Origin: Lysinibacillus xylanilyticus
Lineage (GTDB): Bacteria > Bacillota > Bacilli > Bacillales_A > Planococcaceae
DNA length: 64,000 nt
Direction: 5' to 3'
NCBI RefSeq assembly: GCF_001183605.1
Contig: NZ_LFXJ01000008.1
Span: 248,001 to 312,000 of the forward strand
Shown one piece after another: positions 8,329 to 16,838 of this stretch; positions within the stretch are counted from its first letter, which is position 1; every line of letters starts with the position of its first letter. The translations under genes and the position numbers were made by a program. The notes under the pieces are model-generated. The model was not told the origin of the DNA, ran no database searches, and saw only the letters and a program-made list of their open reading frames with translations.

Positions 8329-8811
8329 TTATTTATGCACAAAGTCGCCACTTTTTCCGCCCGTTTTTTGAACGAGGTATGTTTCTTTAATCACCATAGA
8401 TTTGTCGACGGCTTTACACATATCATAAAAAGTTAGTGCGGCAATGGATACAGCAGTTAGTGCTTCCATTTCGACACCTGTTTTGCCACTACATTTTACT
8501 GTAGCTTGAATGTGTAGTTCGTAACCAACTTCTGCCTTTGTATATTCAAACTGAAGATCTGTTCCTTGTAACATAATAGGATGGCACATTGGGATAATAT
8601 CAGCAGTTTTTTTAGCACCTATAATCCCAGCAATTTGTGCCACTTGCGTAGGATCGCCTTTTTTAATGCCTCCCTGTTGGATAGCTTGATAGACTTCATC
8701 GGATAACGTGATTGTACTACGAGCAATCGCTGTACGGTTTGTGATTGTTTTATCTGAAATGTCGACCATTTTGGGACGACCTTCTTCATTCCAGTGTGTA
8801 AAATTACTCAT
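8329..8811 (-). CDS. moaC: cyclic pyranopterin monophosphate synthase MoaC
   Basis: 160 residues, cytosolic. It converts 3',8-cyclo-GTP to cyclic pyranopterin monophosphate, the step after MoaA. Family motifs are all present: MVDISDK, IPMCHPI, and [22 protein letters not shown] sequence with Glu-Met-Glu, then DMCKA. The start is ATG 8811, with AAAGGAAG 8 bases upstream; it overlaps the end of mobA by 8 bases, so translation is probably coupled. It is the last gene of the minus-strand moaB-mobA-moaC operon. Only repeat elements follow. Confidence 0.95.
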   Translation of the reverse strand: MSNFTHWNEEGRPKMVDISDKTITNRTAIARSTITLSDEVYQAIQQGGIKKGDPTQVAQIAGIIGAKKTADIIPMCHPIMLQGTDLQFEYTKAEVGYELHIQATVKCSGKTGVEMEALTAVSIAALTFYDMCKAVDKSMVIKETYLVQKTGGKSGDFVHK

Positions 8812-9394
8812 TATTAGACTTCCTTTCAGATGTTTGTAGCCAATCTTGTTGGGAATTGATATTGATAAATGTGGAGCTGTCTTCTTCAAATGGTACATAA
8901 CATACTTGAAGTTGCTCTAACAAGACTTTCATACTTCGCTTGTTTTGTTGGACTAATTGCTGTGCTTTAGGTAAAGCGCTGCGTCGATATAAAGCAGCAA
9001 GCGGTTGTAATCTTGAAACTTGTTTAGGAACAATCGCATCATAACGATCATCGATAAATGTTAGCATAGTTTGGACAAATTCTGCATTAATAAAAGGCAT
9101 GTCACTTGCTATTACGAAAAACCACTCTACTTCCGGGAAATTTGTCATTATGTTATGCAAGGCAAACAGAGGTCCTTGATGAGGCTGTTTTTCAATGATC
9201 CATTGGACATTTTCTTCTACAAACTTTGATTGCAAGCTAGCATTTGTAGCAATAATTAAAGGCTGTAGTTGATTTTTTTGTAAGGCTAGGAGACTGTGCT
9301 TATATAAAGGTAGACCAGCAAATAATTCAAACATTTTCGGTTGACCATACCTAGAAGATTGACCGCCAGCTAAGACAACACCAGCCATTTTCAT
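8804..9394 (-). CDS. mobA: molybdenum cofactor guanylyltransferase MobA
   Basis: 196 residues. It transfers GMP from GTP to molybdopterin to make the guanine dinucleotide form that FdhF needs. The N-terminal nucleotide-binding signature is [13 protein letters not shown], and the metal-binding Asp is in VIASDMPF. Length is typical. Its ATG overlaps the moaB stop as ATGA (9391-9394), and its end overlaps moaC, a tightly coupled three-gene operon. It is a better match to MobA than to other nucleotidyltransferases because of the spacing of these motifs and the operon context. Confidence 0.93.
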   Translation of the reverse strand: MKMAGVVLAGGQSSRYGQPKMFELFAGLPLYKHSLLALQKNQLQPLIIATNASLQSKFVEENVQWIIEKQPHQGPLFALHNIMTNFPEVEWFFVIASDMPFINAEFVQTMLTFIDDRYDAIVPKQVSRLQPLAALYRRSALPKAQQLVQQNKRSMKVLLEQLQVCYVPFEEDSSTFININSQQDWLQTSERKSNNE

Positions 9395-9885
9395 ATGCGA
9401 TTCAACTCACCGACAAAATGTTGCACAGTAGGAAGAATCAGTTTTGTCATGGCGAGTGTCACGGCATTAGTGGAACCTGGTAGCACATAGATAGCCGTTT
9501 TATTGCGACTACCCGCTGTTGCACGACTAAACATGGCTCTTGGGCCGATTTCTTCATAGCTTAATGTTCGAAATAATTCACCAAAGCCCATCATTTCTTT
9601 TTCGAAAAGAGGGAGAATCGTGTCGTAAGTTTGATCTCTCGGTGTAAATCCTGTTCCTCCTGTTACGATAATGGTATTAATAGCAGGATCATCGCACCAT
9701 TTTTGTACGTGGTTAGAGATTTCAAGCGGTTCATCTTTTGACATTTGATAGTCTGCTAATTCAAATGACGCTTCTTGAAGTAATGATTGAATACGCTGAC
9801 CACCACGATCATCCACCTTCGTGCGTGTATCGCTCACAGTTAAAATGGCAGCTCGTATAGGAAGTTGACTATGTGTAGGATGCAA
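9391..9885 (-). CDS. moaB: MoaB/MogA-type molybdopterin-binding protein
   Basis: 164 residues. The fold binds molybdopterin and, in this family, is associated with adenylylation before metal insertion. Signature motifs: ILTVSDTRT, VTGGTGFTPRD, SRATAGSRNKTAIYVLPGS. I start it at TTG 9885 because AAAGGAGGTC lies 8 bases upstream. An in-frame ATG at 9936 has no ribosome site and would add 17 basic residues unlike the family. It is the first gene of the moaB-mobA-moaC operon, divergent from moeB with about 120 bp between. Confidence 0.92.
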   Translation of the reverse strand: MHPTHSQLPIRAAILTVSDTRTKVDDRGGQRIQSLLQEASFELADYQMSKDEPLEISNHVQKWCDDPAINTIIVTGGTGFTPRDQTYDTILPLFEKEMMGFGELFRTLSYEEIGPRAMFSRATAGSRNKTAIYVLPGSTNAVTLAMTKLILPTVQHFVGELNRI

Positions 9886-10005
9886 GGTAAAAGACCTCCT
9901 TTTATAGAGTTGATTTTTGTTTTTGCTGAAAAACATTGCTTTTATTATAAAGCTATAAATTAAAAGGTCAAACTAAAATTCATAGAAAGAAAGGCAAAAG
10001 CGTTT

Positions 10006-11022
10006 ATGCATAATAGATATTCTAGACAACAATTATTCAGCCCAATCGGAGAAAACGGGCAGCTACTACTAAAACAAAAGCATGTCCTGATGATAGGAGT
10101 TGGTGCTTTAGGCAGTGCTAGTGCAGAGGCTCTTGTAAGGGCAGGCGTCGGTAAATTGACGATTATTGATCGTGATTATGTAGAGTGGAGTAATTTACAA
10201 AGACAACAACTATATACCGAACAAGATGCGCAAGAAAAAGTCCCTAAAGTAATCGCTGCAAAAAAACGACTACAAAGCATTAACTCAGAGGTAGAAATTA
10301 ACGAATATATTCTTGATGCGTGTTCAGAGCAAATAATCCCACTGCTTGCAGATGTAGATATTATGGTGGATGCAACGGATAACTTTGATATTCGCTTTAT
10401 GATGAACGATCTTGCACAAAAATATCAAATTCCTTGGGTTTATGGTTCTTGTGTTGGCAGTTATGGCGCTACTTATACGATTGTGCCAGGTAAAACACCT
10501 TGTTTACATTGTTTGCTAGCAGCGATGCCTAATACAGGGATGACATGCGATACAGTAGGAATTATAAGTCCGACTGTTCAAATCGTAGCAGCTTATCAAG
10601 TAGCTGAGGTATTAAAGTTTTTAGTAGGCGATGAAAAAGCATTAAGAAAAAGTTATCTAACTTTTGATGTTTGGCAAAATCAACACTATGAAATAAACGT
10701 AGAAAAAATTCGCAATGATAATTGCCCATCATGTGGCAAAAATCCTACCTATCCGTATTTATCATATGAAAATCAAACAAAGTTAAATGTATTATGTGGT
10801 CGAGATGCTATTCAAATACGTCCAGCAAAACCGATTTACTATAATTTTGATCAACTCGCTGCTCAACTTAGCCCCTATGGTGATATTCAACAAAATCCTT
10901 ATTTACTATCTTGCCAAGCAGAAGATTATCGACTAGTGATTTTCCAAGATGGACGAGTTGTAATTCACGGTGTACAAGATATACAAAAAGCTAAAACCAT
11001 TTATTATCGTTTATTCGGATAA
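10006..11022 (+). CDS. moeB: MoeB/ThiF-family sulphur-carrier adenylyltransferase
   Basis: 338 residues. It adenylates the C-terminal Gly-Gly of a small sulphur carrier, here most likely MoaD. The nucleotide site is GVGALGSASAEAL, and downstream are RDYVEWSNLQRQ and DATDNFDIR. The zinc-binding pairs are CLHC and CPSCG. The last ~85 residues, after CPSCG, are an extension without a recognisable rhodanese domain; similar C-terminal extensions occur in Bacillales homologues. ThiF cannot be excluded from sequence alone, but there are no thiamine genes nearby and moeA lies 14 bases downstream. GAAAGG about 13 bases before the ATG is a modest ribosome site. Confidence 0.88.
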   Translation: MHNRYSRQQLFSPIGENGQLLLKQKHVLMIGVGALGSASAEALVRAGVGKLTIIDRDYVEWSNLQRQQLYTEQDAQEKVPKVIAAKKRLQSINSEVEINEYILDACSEQIIPLLADVDIMVDATDNFDIRFMMNDLAQKYQIPWVYGSCVGSYGATYTIVPGKTPCLHCLLAAMPNTGMTCDTVGIISPTVQIVAAYQVAEVLKFLVGDEKALRKSYLTFDVWQNQHYEINVEKIRNDNCPSCGKNPTYPYLSYENQTKLNVLCGRDAIQIRPAKPIYYNFDQLAAQLSPYGDIQQNPYLLSCQAEDYRLVIFQDGRVVIHGVQDIQKAKTIYYRLFG

Positions 11023-11036
11023 AGGAGTGTTCTAAA

Positions 11037-12329
11037 ATGTTAGAAAAAAGAAAACCAATTGCTGTTGGGGAAGCTGTTCAACGTGTAATGGAGTTTGCAT
11101 TCCAAGAAAAAAAAGAGGTCGTTTCACTACAGCAAGCACATGGACGTTTTTTAGCAGAAGATGTTGCTGCAGACCAAGATGTACCGGCTTTTGATCGTTC
11201 ACCTTATGATGGTTATGCTATTCGCTCGGTCGATAGTCAAGAGGCGTGTTCAGAAAATCCAGTAACCTTTAAAGTAGTGGGGGAAATTGGCGCGGGCTAT
11301 GTATTTGAGGGAGAAATCGGTGATCGAGAAGCGGTGCGCATTATGACAGGAGCTCCTATCCCAAACGGATGTGATGCTGTCGTTATGCTAGAATTAACGC
11401 ATACATTTGAAGAAGACAATCAACGGTATATGTCGATGAAACGTTCTTTTGAAGCAGGAACAAATATTTCCTATAAGGGAGAGGACGTTCAAAAAGGCGC
11501 AATTCTTATTGAAAAAGGACAATACATCAATCCAGGTGTTGTTGCATTACTTGCTACTTTTGGTTATGATCAAGTACCTGTTTTTCGTAAACCAATCGTT
11601 GGCGTTATAGCAACAGGAAGTGAATTACTAGAACCGAGTGATTCTTTACAACCAGGAAAAATTCGTAATAGCAATGCATATATGATAATGGCTCAAATTG
11701 AACGTGCTGGGGCAACCGTCAAATATTTTGGTAAATTTAGCGATGATCTAAATTTATGTATTCAAGCTGTTGAAAAAGCACTTCAGGAAGTAGACATCTT
11801 GATTACAACAGGAGGAGTATCAGTAGGTGATTACGATTACTTACCTGCCATTTATGAAGCCATTGACGCACAAGTACTATTTAATAAAGTAGCAATGCGA
11901 CCGGGTAGTGTAACAACTGTTGCGGCTCGAAATGGTCAATTATTATTTGGACTTTCAGGTAATCCATCAGCTTGCTATGTTGGTTTTGAATTATTTACAC
12001 GACCTATTATTCGAACGGCATTTGGTAATAAGCAACCACATCTACGTAGAGAGCAGGCTGTTTTAAATGCGGACTTTAAAAAACCGAATCCGTTTACCCG
12101 TTTTGTGCGTGCGAATGCTTCTTACGAAAACGGTCAATTAGTTGCAGTTCCTTCTGGGTTCGATAAATCAAGTGCCGTTTCTTCCTTAGCAGAAGCCAAT
12201 TCTTTTATTGTATTACCAGGTGGATCACGTGGATACGAAAAAGGAATGCAAGTAGTTGTCCTATTGTTAGAAGATTTGCAAGGAAGTGAGTGGCCATGGG
12301 GCATCATCGAAAAATCTTACAAATCGTAG
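11037..12329 (+). CDS. moeA: molybdopterin molybdotransferase MoeA
   Basis: 430 residues, near the usual length. It inserts molybdate into adenylylated molybdopterin. Motifs: FDRSPYDGYAIRS near the N-terminus, RIMTGAPIPNGCDAVVM, the ATGSEL strand, TTGGVSVGDYDYL in the MPT-binding domain, and GLSGNPSACYVGFE before the C-terminal beta-barrel. AAAGGAGTG precedes the ATG. It is cotranscribed with moeB (14-base gap), mobB (overlap), moaE and moaD. No frame damage is seen. Confidence 0.95.
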   Translation: MLEKRKPIAVGEAVQRVMEFAFQEKKEVVSLQQAHGRFLAEDVAADQDVPAFDRSPYDGYAIRSVDSQEACSENPVTFKVVGEIGAGYVFEGEIGDREAVRIMTGAPIPNGCDAVVMLELTHTFEEDNQRYMSMKRSFEAGTNISYKGEDVQKGAILIEKGQYINPGVVALLATFGYDQVPVFRKPIVGVIATGSELLEPSDSLQPGKIRNSNAYMIMAQIERAGATVKYFGKFSDDLNLCIQAVEKALQEVDILITTGGVSVGDYDYLPAIYEAIDAQVLFNKVAMRPGSVTTVAARNGQLLFGLSGNPSACYVGFELFTRPIIRTAFGNKQPHLRREQAVLNADFKKPNPFTRFVRANASYENGQLVAVPSGFDKSSAVSSLAEANSFIVLPGGSRGYEKGMQVVVLLLEDLQGSEWPWGIIEKSYKS

Positions 12330-12814
12330 GCTATCAAAATAGTGGAAAGACAACGTTAATGGAACAACTTATTACACAAGCCACTACAGAAGGTTTTCGT
12401 GTAGGATCAATCAAGCATCATGGACATGGTGGTATCCCTATGATTGAAAGTTCAAAAGATAGTGTTCGTCATGAGAAAGCTGGCGCAAGTGTGACAGCAG
12501 TTGAGGGAGAAGGTACTTTGCGCATGAGCATTCACCAAAGTAACTGGCAGCTTGTTGATATACTGGCTATTTATGAAACATTTAATATGGATATCATTTT
12601 CATTGAAGGTTATAAAAATGAAGACTATCCAAAGGTTGTTCTTTTGCGACGGGCGGAAGATCAATCTTTGCTACAAAAAGTAACCAATATCGTCTGTGTT
12701 CTTTATTGGCCAACATATCCACTAAATAAACCGTTAGATTATCCCGCTTTTTCAATTCAAGAAAAAGCACAATATATAGAATTTCTAATGCAGGAAATGA
12801 GGAATAAATCATGA
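12296..12814 (+). CDS. mobB: molybdopterin-guanine dinucleotide biosynthesis adaptor MobB
   Basis: 172 residues. It is a P-loop GTP-binding protein that assists MobA. The Walker A is GYQNSGKTT, followed by the family sequence VGSIKHHGHGG and, later, DIIFIEGYKNEDYPK. The start is ATG 12296, 9 bases after AGGAAG; GTG 12290 in the same frame is too close to that site. It overlaps the end of moeA by 34 bases and its stop overlaps the moaE ATG as ATGA, so coupling is strong. Confidence 0.93.
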   Translation: MGHHRKILQIVGYQNSGKTTLMEQLITQATTEGFRVGSIKHHGHGGIPMIESSKDSVRHEKAGASVTAVEGEGTLRMSIHQSNWQLVDILAIYETFNMDIIFIEGYKNEDYPKVVLLRRAEDQSLLQKVTNIVCVLYWPTYPLNKPLDYPAFSIQEKAQYIEFLMQEMRNKS

Positions 12815-13290
12815 CTACATCGTTGTTTGAAATCATTGATAAACCAATTGATGTTGAAGAGGTTAGACAAAAAGTAACAGATCGAAATGCTGGCGCAATC
12901 ACTGTTTTCATCGGAACAGTACGTGAAATGACGAAAGGCAAGAAAACACTACATTTGGAATATCAAGCTTATCCATCTATGGCCATTAAAATGTTTGAAC
13001 AAATATCTAAAGAAATACAAGAGCGATGGCCAGAAGCGAAAGTAGCCATTTCACATCGTGTTGGTCATTTAGAAATTTCGGATATTGCCGTAGTAATTGC
13101 GGTTTCATCACCGCATCGTAAAATAGCCTATGAAGCCAATGAATTTGCTATTGATCGTATTAAACAAATTGTACCTATTTGGAAAAAAGAGTATTGGGAA
13201 GACGGGACTGAATGGATTGGTGATCAATTAGAAAATGTCCCTTATCCAAAAGGAAATCCATCAACCAGTGAGGAGGAATCTTGTGATTAA
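12811..13290 (+). CDS. moaE: molybdopterin synthase catalytic subunit MoaE
   Basis: 159 residues. It joins thiocarboxylated MoaD to convert cyclic pyranopterin monophosphate to molybdopterin. Motifs: GAITVFIGTVREMTKGK, LEYQAYPSMA, HRVGHLEI, VVIAVSSPHRKIAYEA and the catalytic lysine region PIWKKEYWEDGTEW. The start overlaps the mobB stop and its stop overlaps the moaD start, consistent with matched production of the two synthase subunits. Confidence 0.95.
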   Translation: MTTSLFEIIDKPIDVEEVRQKVTDRNAGAITVFIGTVREMTKGKKTLHLEYQAYPSMAIKMFEQISKEIQERWPEAKVAISHRVGHLEISDIAVVIAVSSPHRKIAYEANEFAIDRIKQIVPIWKKEYWEDGTEWIGDQLENVPYPKGNPSTSEEESCD

Positions 13291-13516
13291 CATATTACTA
13301 TTTGCTCACTTACAAGAATTAATCGGTGAGTCAAAATTATGTATAGACCTGTCAAATCTTACAGTAGGACAAATTAAAGAATGGATGGAAACGCAATATT
13401 CACAAGTTAATTTACAACATGTCATGACTGCTGTAAATGAGGAATTTGCAACAGATGCAACGGTTGTAAAAGAAGGGGATACAATCGCCTTTATTCCACC
13501 TATTAGTGGAGGGTAA
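13283..13516 (+). CDS. moaD: molybdopterin synthase sulphur carrier MoaD
   Basis: 77 residues with a ubiquitin-like fold ending in PPISGG; the terminal Gly-Gly is the residue pair activated by MoeB and thiocarboxylated. The start is GTG 13283, 6 bases after AGGAGG, overlapping the end of moaE by 8 bases. An ATG-like upstream extension in the same frame lies inside moaE and has no ribosome site. It is the last gene of the moeB-moaD transcript, ended by the terminator directly downstream. Confidence 0.94.
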   Translation: MINILLFAHLQELIGESKLCIDLSNLTVGQIKEWMETQYSQVNLQHVMTAVNEEFATDATVVKEGDTIAFIPPISGG

Positions 13517-13519
13517 AAA

Positions 13520-13566
13520 GAAAAGATGTAGTTGGTACAGTTTAGTTTGAACCGACTACATCTTTT
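13520..13566 (+). terminator. intrinsic terminator after moaD
   Basis: AAAAGATGTAGTTGGT pairs with ACCGACTACATCTTTT around a TTTAGTTTGA-containing loop and is followed by a T-rich stretch. Confidence 0.85.
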
Positions 13567-13580
13567 ACTTTATTTATTCT

Positions 13581-13636
13581 GTAAAAGCCCTATTGGTGAT
13601 GACTAATAATCAGTAGGATAAGAAACTCCCACTGGT
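13581..13636 (-). repeat. interspersed hairpin repeat, copy 2 (after modB)
   Basis: GTAAAAGCCC ... CTAATAATCAGTAGGATAAGAAACTCCCACTGGTTCAT, written here in parts, matches copies at 650 and 18415. CAGTAGG pairs imperfectly with CCCACTGG. It ends just after the modB stop. Confidence 0.6.
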
Positions 13637-13640
13637 TCAT

Positions 13641-14297
13641 TTATGCCCTCAAGAGATGAACGCTCAGAAGCATAAGGAAGGAAATACCTATCATACAAAT
13701 CACCCATGACCAAGCGAGTGACATGTTACCTGAACCAATCGCCATATAAATAGCAAGTGGCGTAGTTTGCGTTTTGCCTGGAAGGTTTCCAGCAAACATT
13801 AAGGTTGCACCAAATTCACCTAAAGCTCGTGTAAAACTTAAAATTCCACCTGAGACAATTGATTTTAATGCAAGAGGGATAGAAATAAAGAAAAAGACTT
13901 GCCATTTGTTAGCACCATCAACACGTGCAGCGTTCTCGATGTCCACATCAACAGATTCAAAGCCAGTTTTTGCTGATTGATACATTAAAGGAAATGCAAC
14001 AACAGTAGAGGCAATGACTGCCGCCCACCATGTGAACATAACGGGTTGATTAAAAAGCCATGTAATCAAGTTACCTAGCACACTGTTTTTGCCAAAAATA
14101 ATAATTAGAAGAAATCCTACTACAGTAGGAGGTAATACTAATGGTAAAAGTAACACTGTTTCTAGAATTAATTTTCCTTTGAAATCGCGTTTTGCCATCC
14201 ATTTACCAAATAGAATACCTGCTACTATCACAATTATTCCTGACACAAGCGCTATCTCAATAGAAAGCTTAAGAGGTGACCAGAAATCAGTACTCAT
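13641..14297 (-). CDS. modB: molybdate ABC transporter permease ModB
   Basis: 218 residues with about five membrane helices. It forms the membrane channel for molybdate released by ModA. The binding-protein-dependent transport signature is seen as EFGATLMFAGN, preceded by ARVDGANKWQVFF, which is the ATPase-contact loop. The start is ATG 14297, 3 bases after the modA stop, so they are cotranscribed. No modC ATPase gene follows: the gene is followed by repeat copy 2 and then the convergent moaD terminator. B. subtilis also lacks a linked modC, so an ATPase encoded elsewhere probably serves this permease. Confidence 0.93.
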   Translation of the reverse strand: MSTDFWSPLKLSIEIALVSGIIVIVAGILFGKWMAKRDFKGKLILETVLLLPLVLPPTVVGFLLIIIFGKNSVLGNLITWLFNQPVMFTWWAAVIASTVVAFPLMYQSAKTGFESVDVDIENAARVDGANKWQVFFFISIPLALKSIVSGGILSFTRALGEFGATLMFAGNLPGKTQTTPLAIYMAIGSGNMSLAWSWVICMIGISFLMLLSVHLLRA

Positions 14298-14300
14298 CTA

Positions 14301-15086
14301 TTAATGAGTTCCTTGAAAGCCGTATTTTTTAAATACTTTCATCGCTTGATCACTTTGTAAATAGTGATAAAAATCTTCCGCTTCTTTCGCATGCTTACTA
14401 TCTTTGATAACACCTACAGGATAAATAATAGGCGTATGTGTATCTTCTTTGGCTGTAGCAACGACATTGACTTTTTCTGACACAAGGGCATCTGTTTTAT
14501 AAACCAAACCTGCATCAACATTTTCAGATTCTGTATAAGTAAGAACTTGTCGTACGTCTTTTGTATACACTACTTTTGATTCTACATTTTCCCAAAGGCT
14601 CATGTTTTTCAATGTTTCTATACCGTACTTGCCAGCAGGAACCGTTTCAGGTGTACCAACGGCAATCTTATCAACTTTCGTTAAGTCTTCAAATGATTGA
14701 ATATGTTTTTCATTTTTCTTAGGAACGATTAACACTAATTCGTTAGCTAAAAGATCCGTTCCTTGTTTTTTGTCGATTAAATCTTTTTGAACTAGCTCAT
14801 CAAACTTATCCTCTGCTGCTGAAAAGAAAAGATCAACAGGAGCACCTTCTAAAATTTGTTGCTGTAAAGCACCAGAGCCACCAAAGTTAAATGTGATTTT
14901 AATATTATCGTGTTCATTTTCATAGTTTTTTTGAAGTTCCTCTAATGAATCTTGTAAACTAGCTGCTGCGGAAATCGTTAATTCAACAGGCTCGTTTGTT
15001 TTGTTGTTGCTCTCTTGGTTACCACAACCTGCTAATATGCCGACCAGTAGTAACAATGAAGCTATTAAACTAAAATACTTTTTCAC
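14301..15086 (-). CDS. modA: molybdate-binding lipoprotein ModA
   Basis: 261 residues. The signal peptide ends in the lipobox LAGC (Cys about residue 21), so the mature protein is lipid-anchored outside the membrane. The substrate-binding fold shows SAAASLQDSLEEL near the N-terminus, FNFGGSGALQQQI and GAPVDLFFSA, all standard for molybdate/tungstate binders, and YTESENVDAGLVYKTDA. The start is GTG 15086, with AAAGGAGT 8 bases upstream. The 12-mer shared with the fdh region and a 30-bp palindrome lie 27-64 bp upstream of the start, where a repressor could act. Confidence 0.95.
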   Translation of the reverse strand: MKKYFSLIASLLLLVGILAGCGNQESNNKTNEPVELTISAAASLQDSLEELQKNYENEHDNIKITFNFGGSGALQQQILEGAPVDLFFSAAEDKFDELVQKDLIDKKQGTDLLANELVLIVPKKNEKHIQSFEDLTKVDKIAVGTPETVPAGKYGIETLKNMSLWENVESKVVYTKDVRQVLTYTESENVDAGLVYKTDALVSEKVNVVATAKEDTHTPIIYPVGVIKDSKHAKEAEDFYHYLQSDQAMKVFKKYGFQGTH

Positions 15087-15112
15087 TTTGATTATACTCC
15101 TTTTATAACTCG

Positions 15113-15150
15113 TTATAACAAGACATAACTAATTATAATTAGTTATGTCT
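15113..15150. promoter_or_regulatory. 30-bp perfect palindrome and shared 12-mer upstream of modA
   Basis: Bases 15121-15150 are a perfect palindrome with arms AGACATAACTAATTA. Directly next to it TTATAACAAGAC (15113-15124) is the complement of GTCTTGTTATAA found upstream of fdhF. CGTTATAAC at 15111 resembles half of an E. coli ModE site (CGTTATAT). I infer an operator for a molybdate-responsive regulator, with the nearby YvgK-type gene as the natural candidate. Confidence 0.6.
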
Positions 15151-15252
15151 AAAAAAGAAATACCAAATCGCTAGAAACTTTCAAGATGTTAAAAATATGG
15201 GTCATTACCAAAAGTTGTAGAGGAGTTTTGTTAAACGTATACTATGTAAATA

Positions 15253-15662
15253 AGTTGATTGGAGTGGAGGCTGGGCGACTCCTTAGGGATTAGCGAAAAG
15301 AGGAACGAAGGCTAAAACCATCACATCCTGTGATAACGCCTTCGTGACCAACATCCTGCTGTTGCTGTCGCTTCGTTGCACTACGCTTTCGCACAGAATG
15401 AACCCCTATTGCTGCCGCTACGTTAGCACTTCGCTTTCGCGCAAAAAACACCTGTTGCCCCAAGCGGCTCATCGGACGCCCCAGGAAGCTCTGCTCTGCG
15501 CGAAAGCGAAGCGTCAGCGGCAAATGATTTATCTGTGCGAAAGCGAAGCGACAGCAACAAATGATTTATCTGTGCGAAAGCGAAGCGTCAGCAACAAATG
15601 TTTTATCTGTGCGAAAGCGAAGCGTCAGCAACAAAGCGCCCAGTCGGAACGGAAATCAACCA
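15253..15662. repeat. MITE-like element with GTTGATT/CTGGGCG inverted ends, ~410 bp
   Basis: The left end reads GTTGATTGGAGTGG then CTGGGCG. The right end read on the other strand is GGTTGATTTCCGTTCC then CTGGGCG. Internally it has a small stem ATCACA/TGTGAT, the GCTCATCGGACGCCC module and a tandem array. The same ends recur at 29557-29654, 61688-61992, 37100 (reversed) and in partial copies at 20062, 43963 and 48100. It has no transposase gene and fills the modA-yvgK gap. Confidence 0.7.
15500..15636 (+). repeat. four tandem copies of a 37-bp unit with GCGAAAGCGAAGCG core
   Basis: The core GCGAAAGCGAAGCG starts at 15500, 15537, 15574 and 15611, an exact 37-bp period. Each is followed by WCAGCAACAAATG-like sequence. 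These are expansions inside the MITE-like element; the gaps between cores are not variable spacers, so it is not a CRISPR. Confidence 0.85.
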
Positions 15663-15740
15663 CACGTTTTGGTGATGGTCCAAAAATATTATAATTAAGT
15701 TACTATAGAATCAATAGAAGCAGAAGGGGAGATTTATTAC

Positions 15741-16664
15741 ATGTCACAGGAACATTCCTATACGATTGAAGAGGTGGCTCAATTATTAAAGGTTTCAAAA
15801 TTAACGATCTACGATTTAGTGAAAAAGGGAGATTTACCTATTTTTCGTGTAGGTCGACAAATGCGTGTGGATAGAAATGATTTACAGTTATATATACAAA
15901 AAAGCAAGACAGGAGCAACTCCTGCTGCATCTACTGCCTTGACTACTCCTTCGACAAAAAATAAAAAAATTATTATTAGCGGACAAGATTTAGCCTTAGA
16001 CTTATTAGGAAAATATATAGAGAAAAAACAATCAAATAAAGTATTGCGTTCACATGAAGGTAGCTTTAATGGTGTCATGGCACTATATAATGGGGAATGT
16101 GATATTGCTAGTTTACATTTGTACGATGGTGATACAGGGGAATATAATACTCCTTATTTGAAAAAGATATTTGTAAGTCACTCTTATATTCTTCTCAATC
16201 TAATTTCACGCCGAGCAGGCTTTTATGTTCAGAAAGGAAATCCATTGCAAATTCAATCAATTGAAGAATTTAAGACTAAATCACTAAAATTGATGAACCG
16301 TGAAAAAGGTTCAGGTGCTCGTACTTTCCTAGATGAACAATTACGCATTCATCATATCTCTCCGTCCTCAATTGAAGGGTACAACGAAGAAGAAATGAGC
16401 CATATAGATGTAGCTTCAGCTGTCGCAAATGGGAATGCAGACGTTGGAATAGGCATTGAGAAAATATCAAAACTCGTAGAGGTCGACTTTATACCACTTA
16501 TTACAGAACGTTATGATATTGTCCTATTAAAAACACCTGAAAACCAACTGCTGGTTGAATCGGTAAAAGAGATTTTAAATTCACCAGATTTCCAATCAGA
16601 AGTAGTCGCACTAGGAGATTATGACGTCACTCAAATGGGAAAAATTATATATGAAACCCTATAA
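15741..16664 (+). CDS. yvgK: YvgK-type regulator: excisionase-like HTH plus molybdate-binding-like domain
   Basis: 307 residues, cytosolic. Residues 1-55 are a MerR/excisionase-type helix-turn-helix (TIEEVAQLLKVSKLTIYDLVKKG ... RVDRNDLQLYI). After a Thr/Pro linker, residues ~75-300 are a periplasmic-binding-protein-like domain (ISGQDLALDLL, MALYNGECDIASLH, RRAGFYVQKGNP, NREKGSGARTFLDEQL, ANGNADVGIG). Homologues such as B. subtilis YvgK lie beside modAB and are predicted molybdate sensors. Here it faces modA with about 650 bp between, largely repeat DNA. AAGGGGAG precedes the ATG. It is the obvious candidate to read molybdate and act at the shared motifs upstream of modA and fdhF. Confidence 0.88.
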   Translation: MSQEHSYTIEEVAQLLKVSKLTIYDLVKKGDLPIFRVGRQMRVDRNDLQLYIQKSKTGATPAASTALTTPSTKNKKIIISGQDLALDLLGKYIEKKQSNKVLRSHEGSFNGVMALYNGECDIASLHLYDGDTGEYNTPYLKKIFVSHSYILLNLISRRAGFYVQKGNPLQIQSIEEFKTKSLKLMNREKGSGARTFLDEQLRIHHISPSSIEGYNEEEMSHIDVASAVANGNADVGIGIEKISKLVEVDFIPLITERYDIVLLKTPENQLLVESVKEILNSPDFQSEVVALGDYDVTQMGKIIYETL

Positions 16665-16731
16665 CTTCTTTCAGCAATTATTTTTTGTAGCGACAGGTAC
16701 AGAAGTCTTCAACCCTATAGGTGTTCAGCGA
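16663..16731 (+). repeat. fragment of the CTTCTTTCAGC-type interspersed element
   Basis: The sequence starts at the yvgK stop with AACTTCTTTCAGCA, then TTTTTTGTAGCGACAGG and CAGAAGTCTTC ... CTATAGGTG. It matches the first third of the elements at 47555, 54935 and 63575. Confidence 0.6.
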
Positions 16732-16838
16732 TTGTCCAAACATCTACATTGAATAATAGTTTTTCAACTGCATAAAACTTATTTTAGTAACAAAGTGGGT
16801 AAGTGAGAGAAAAAATTTTAGGAAATTTGCTTTTTCAC

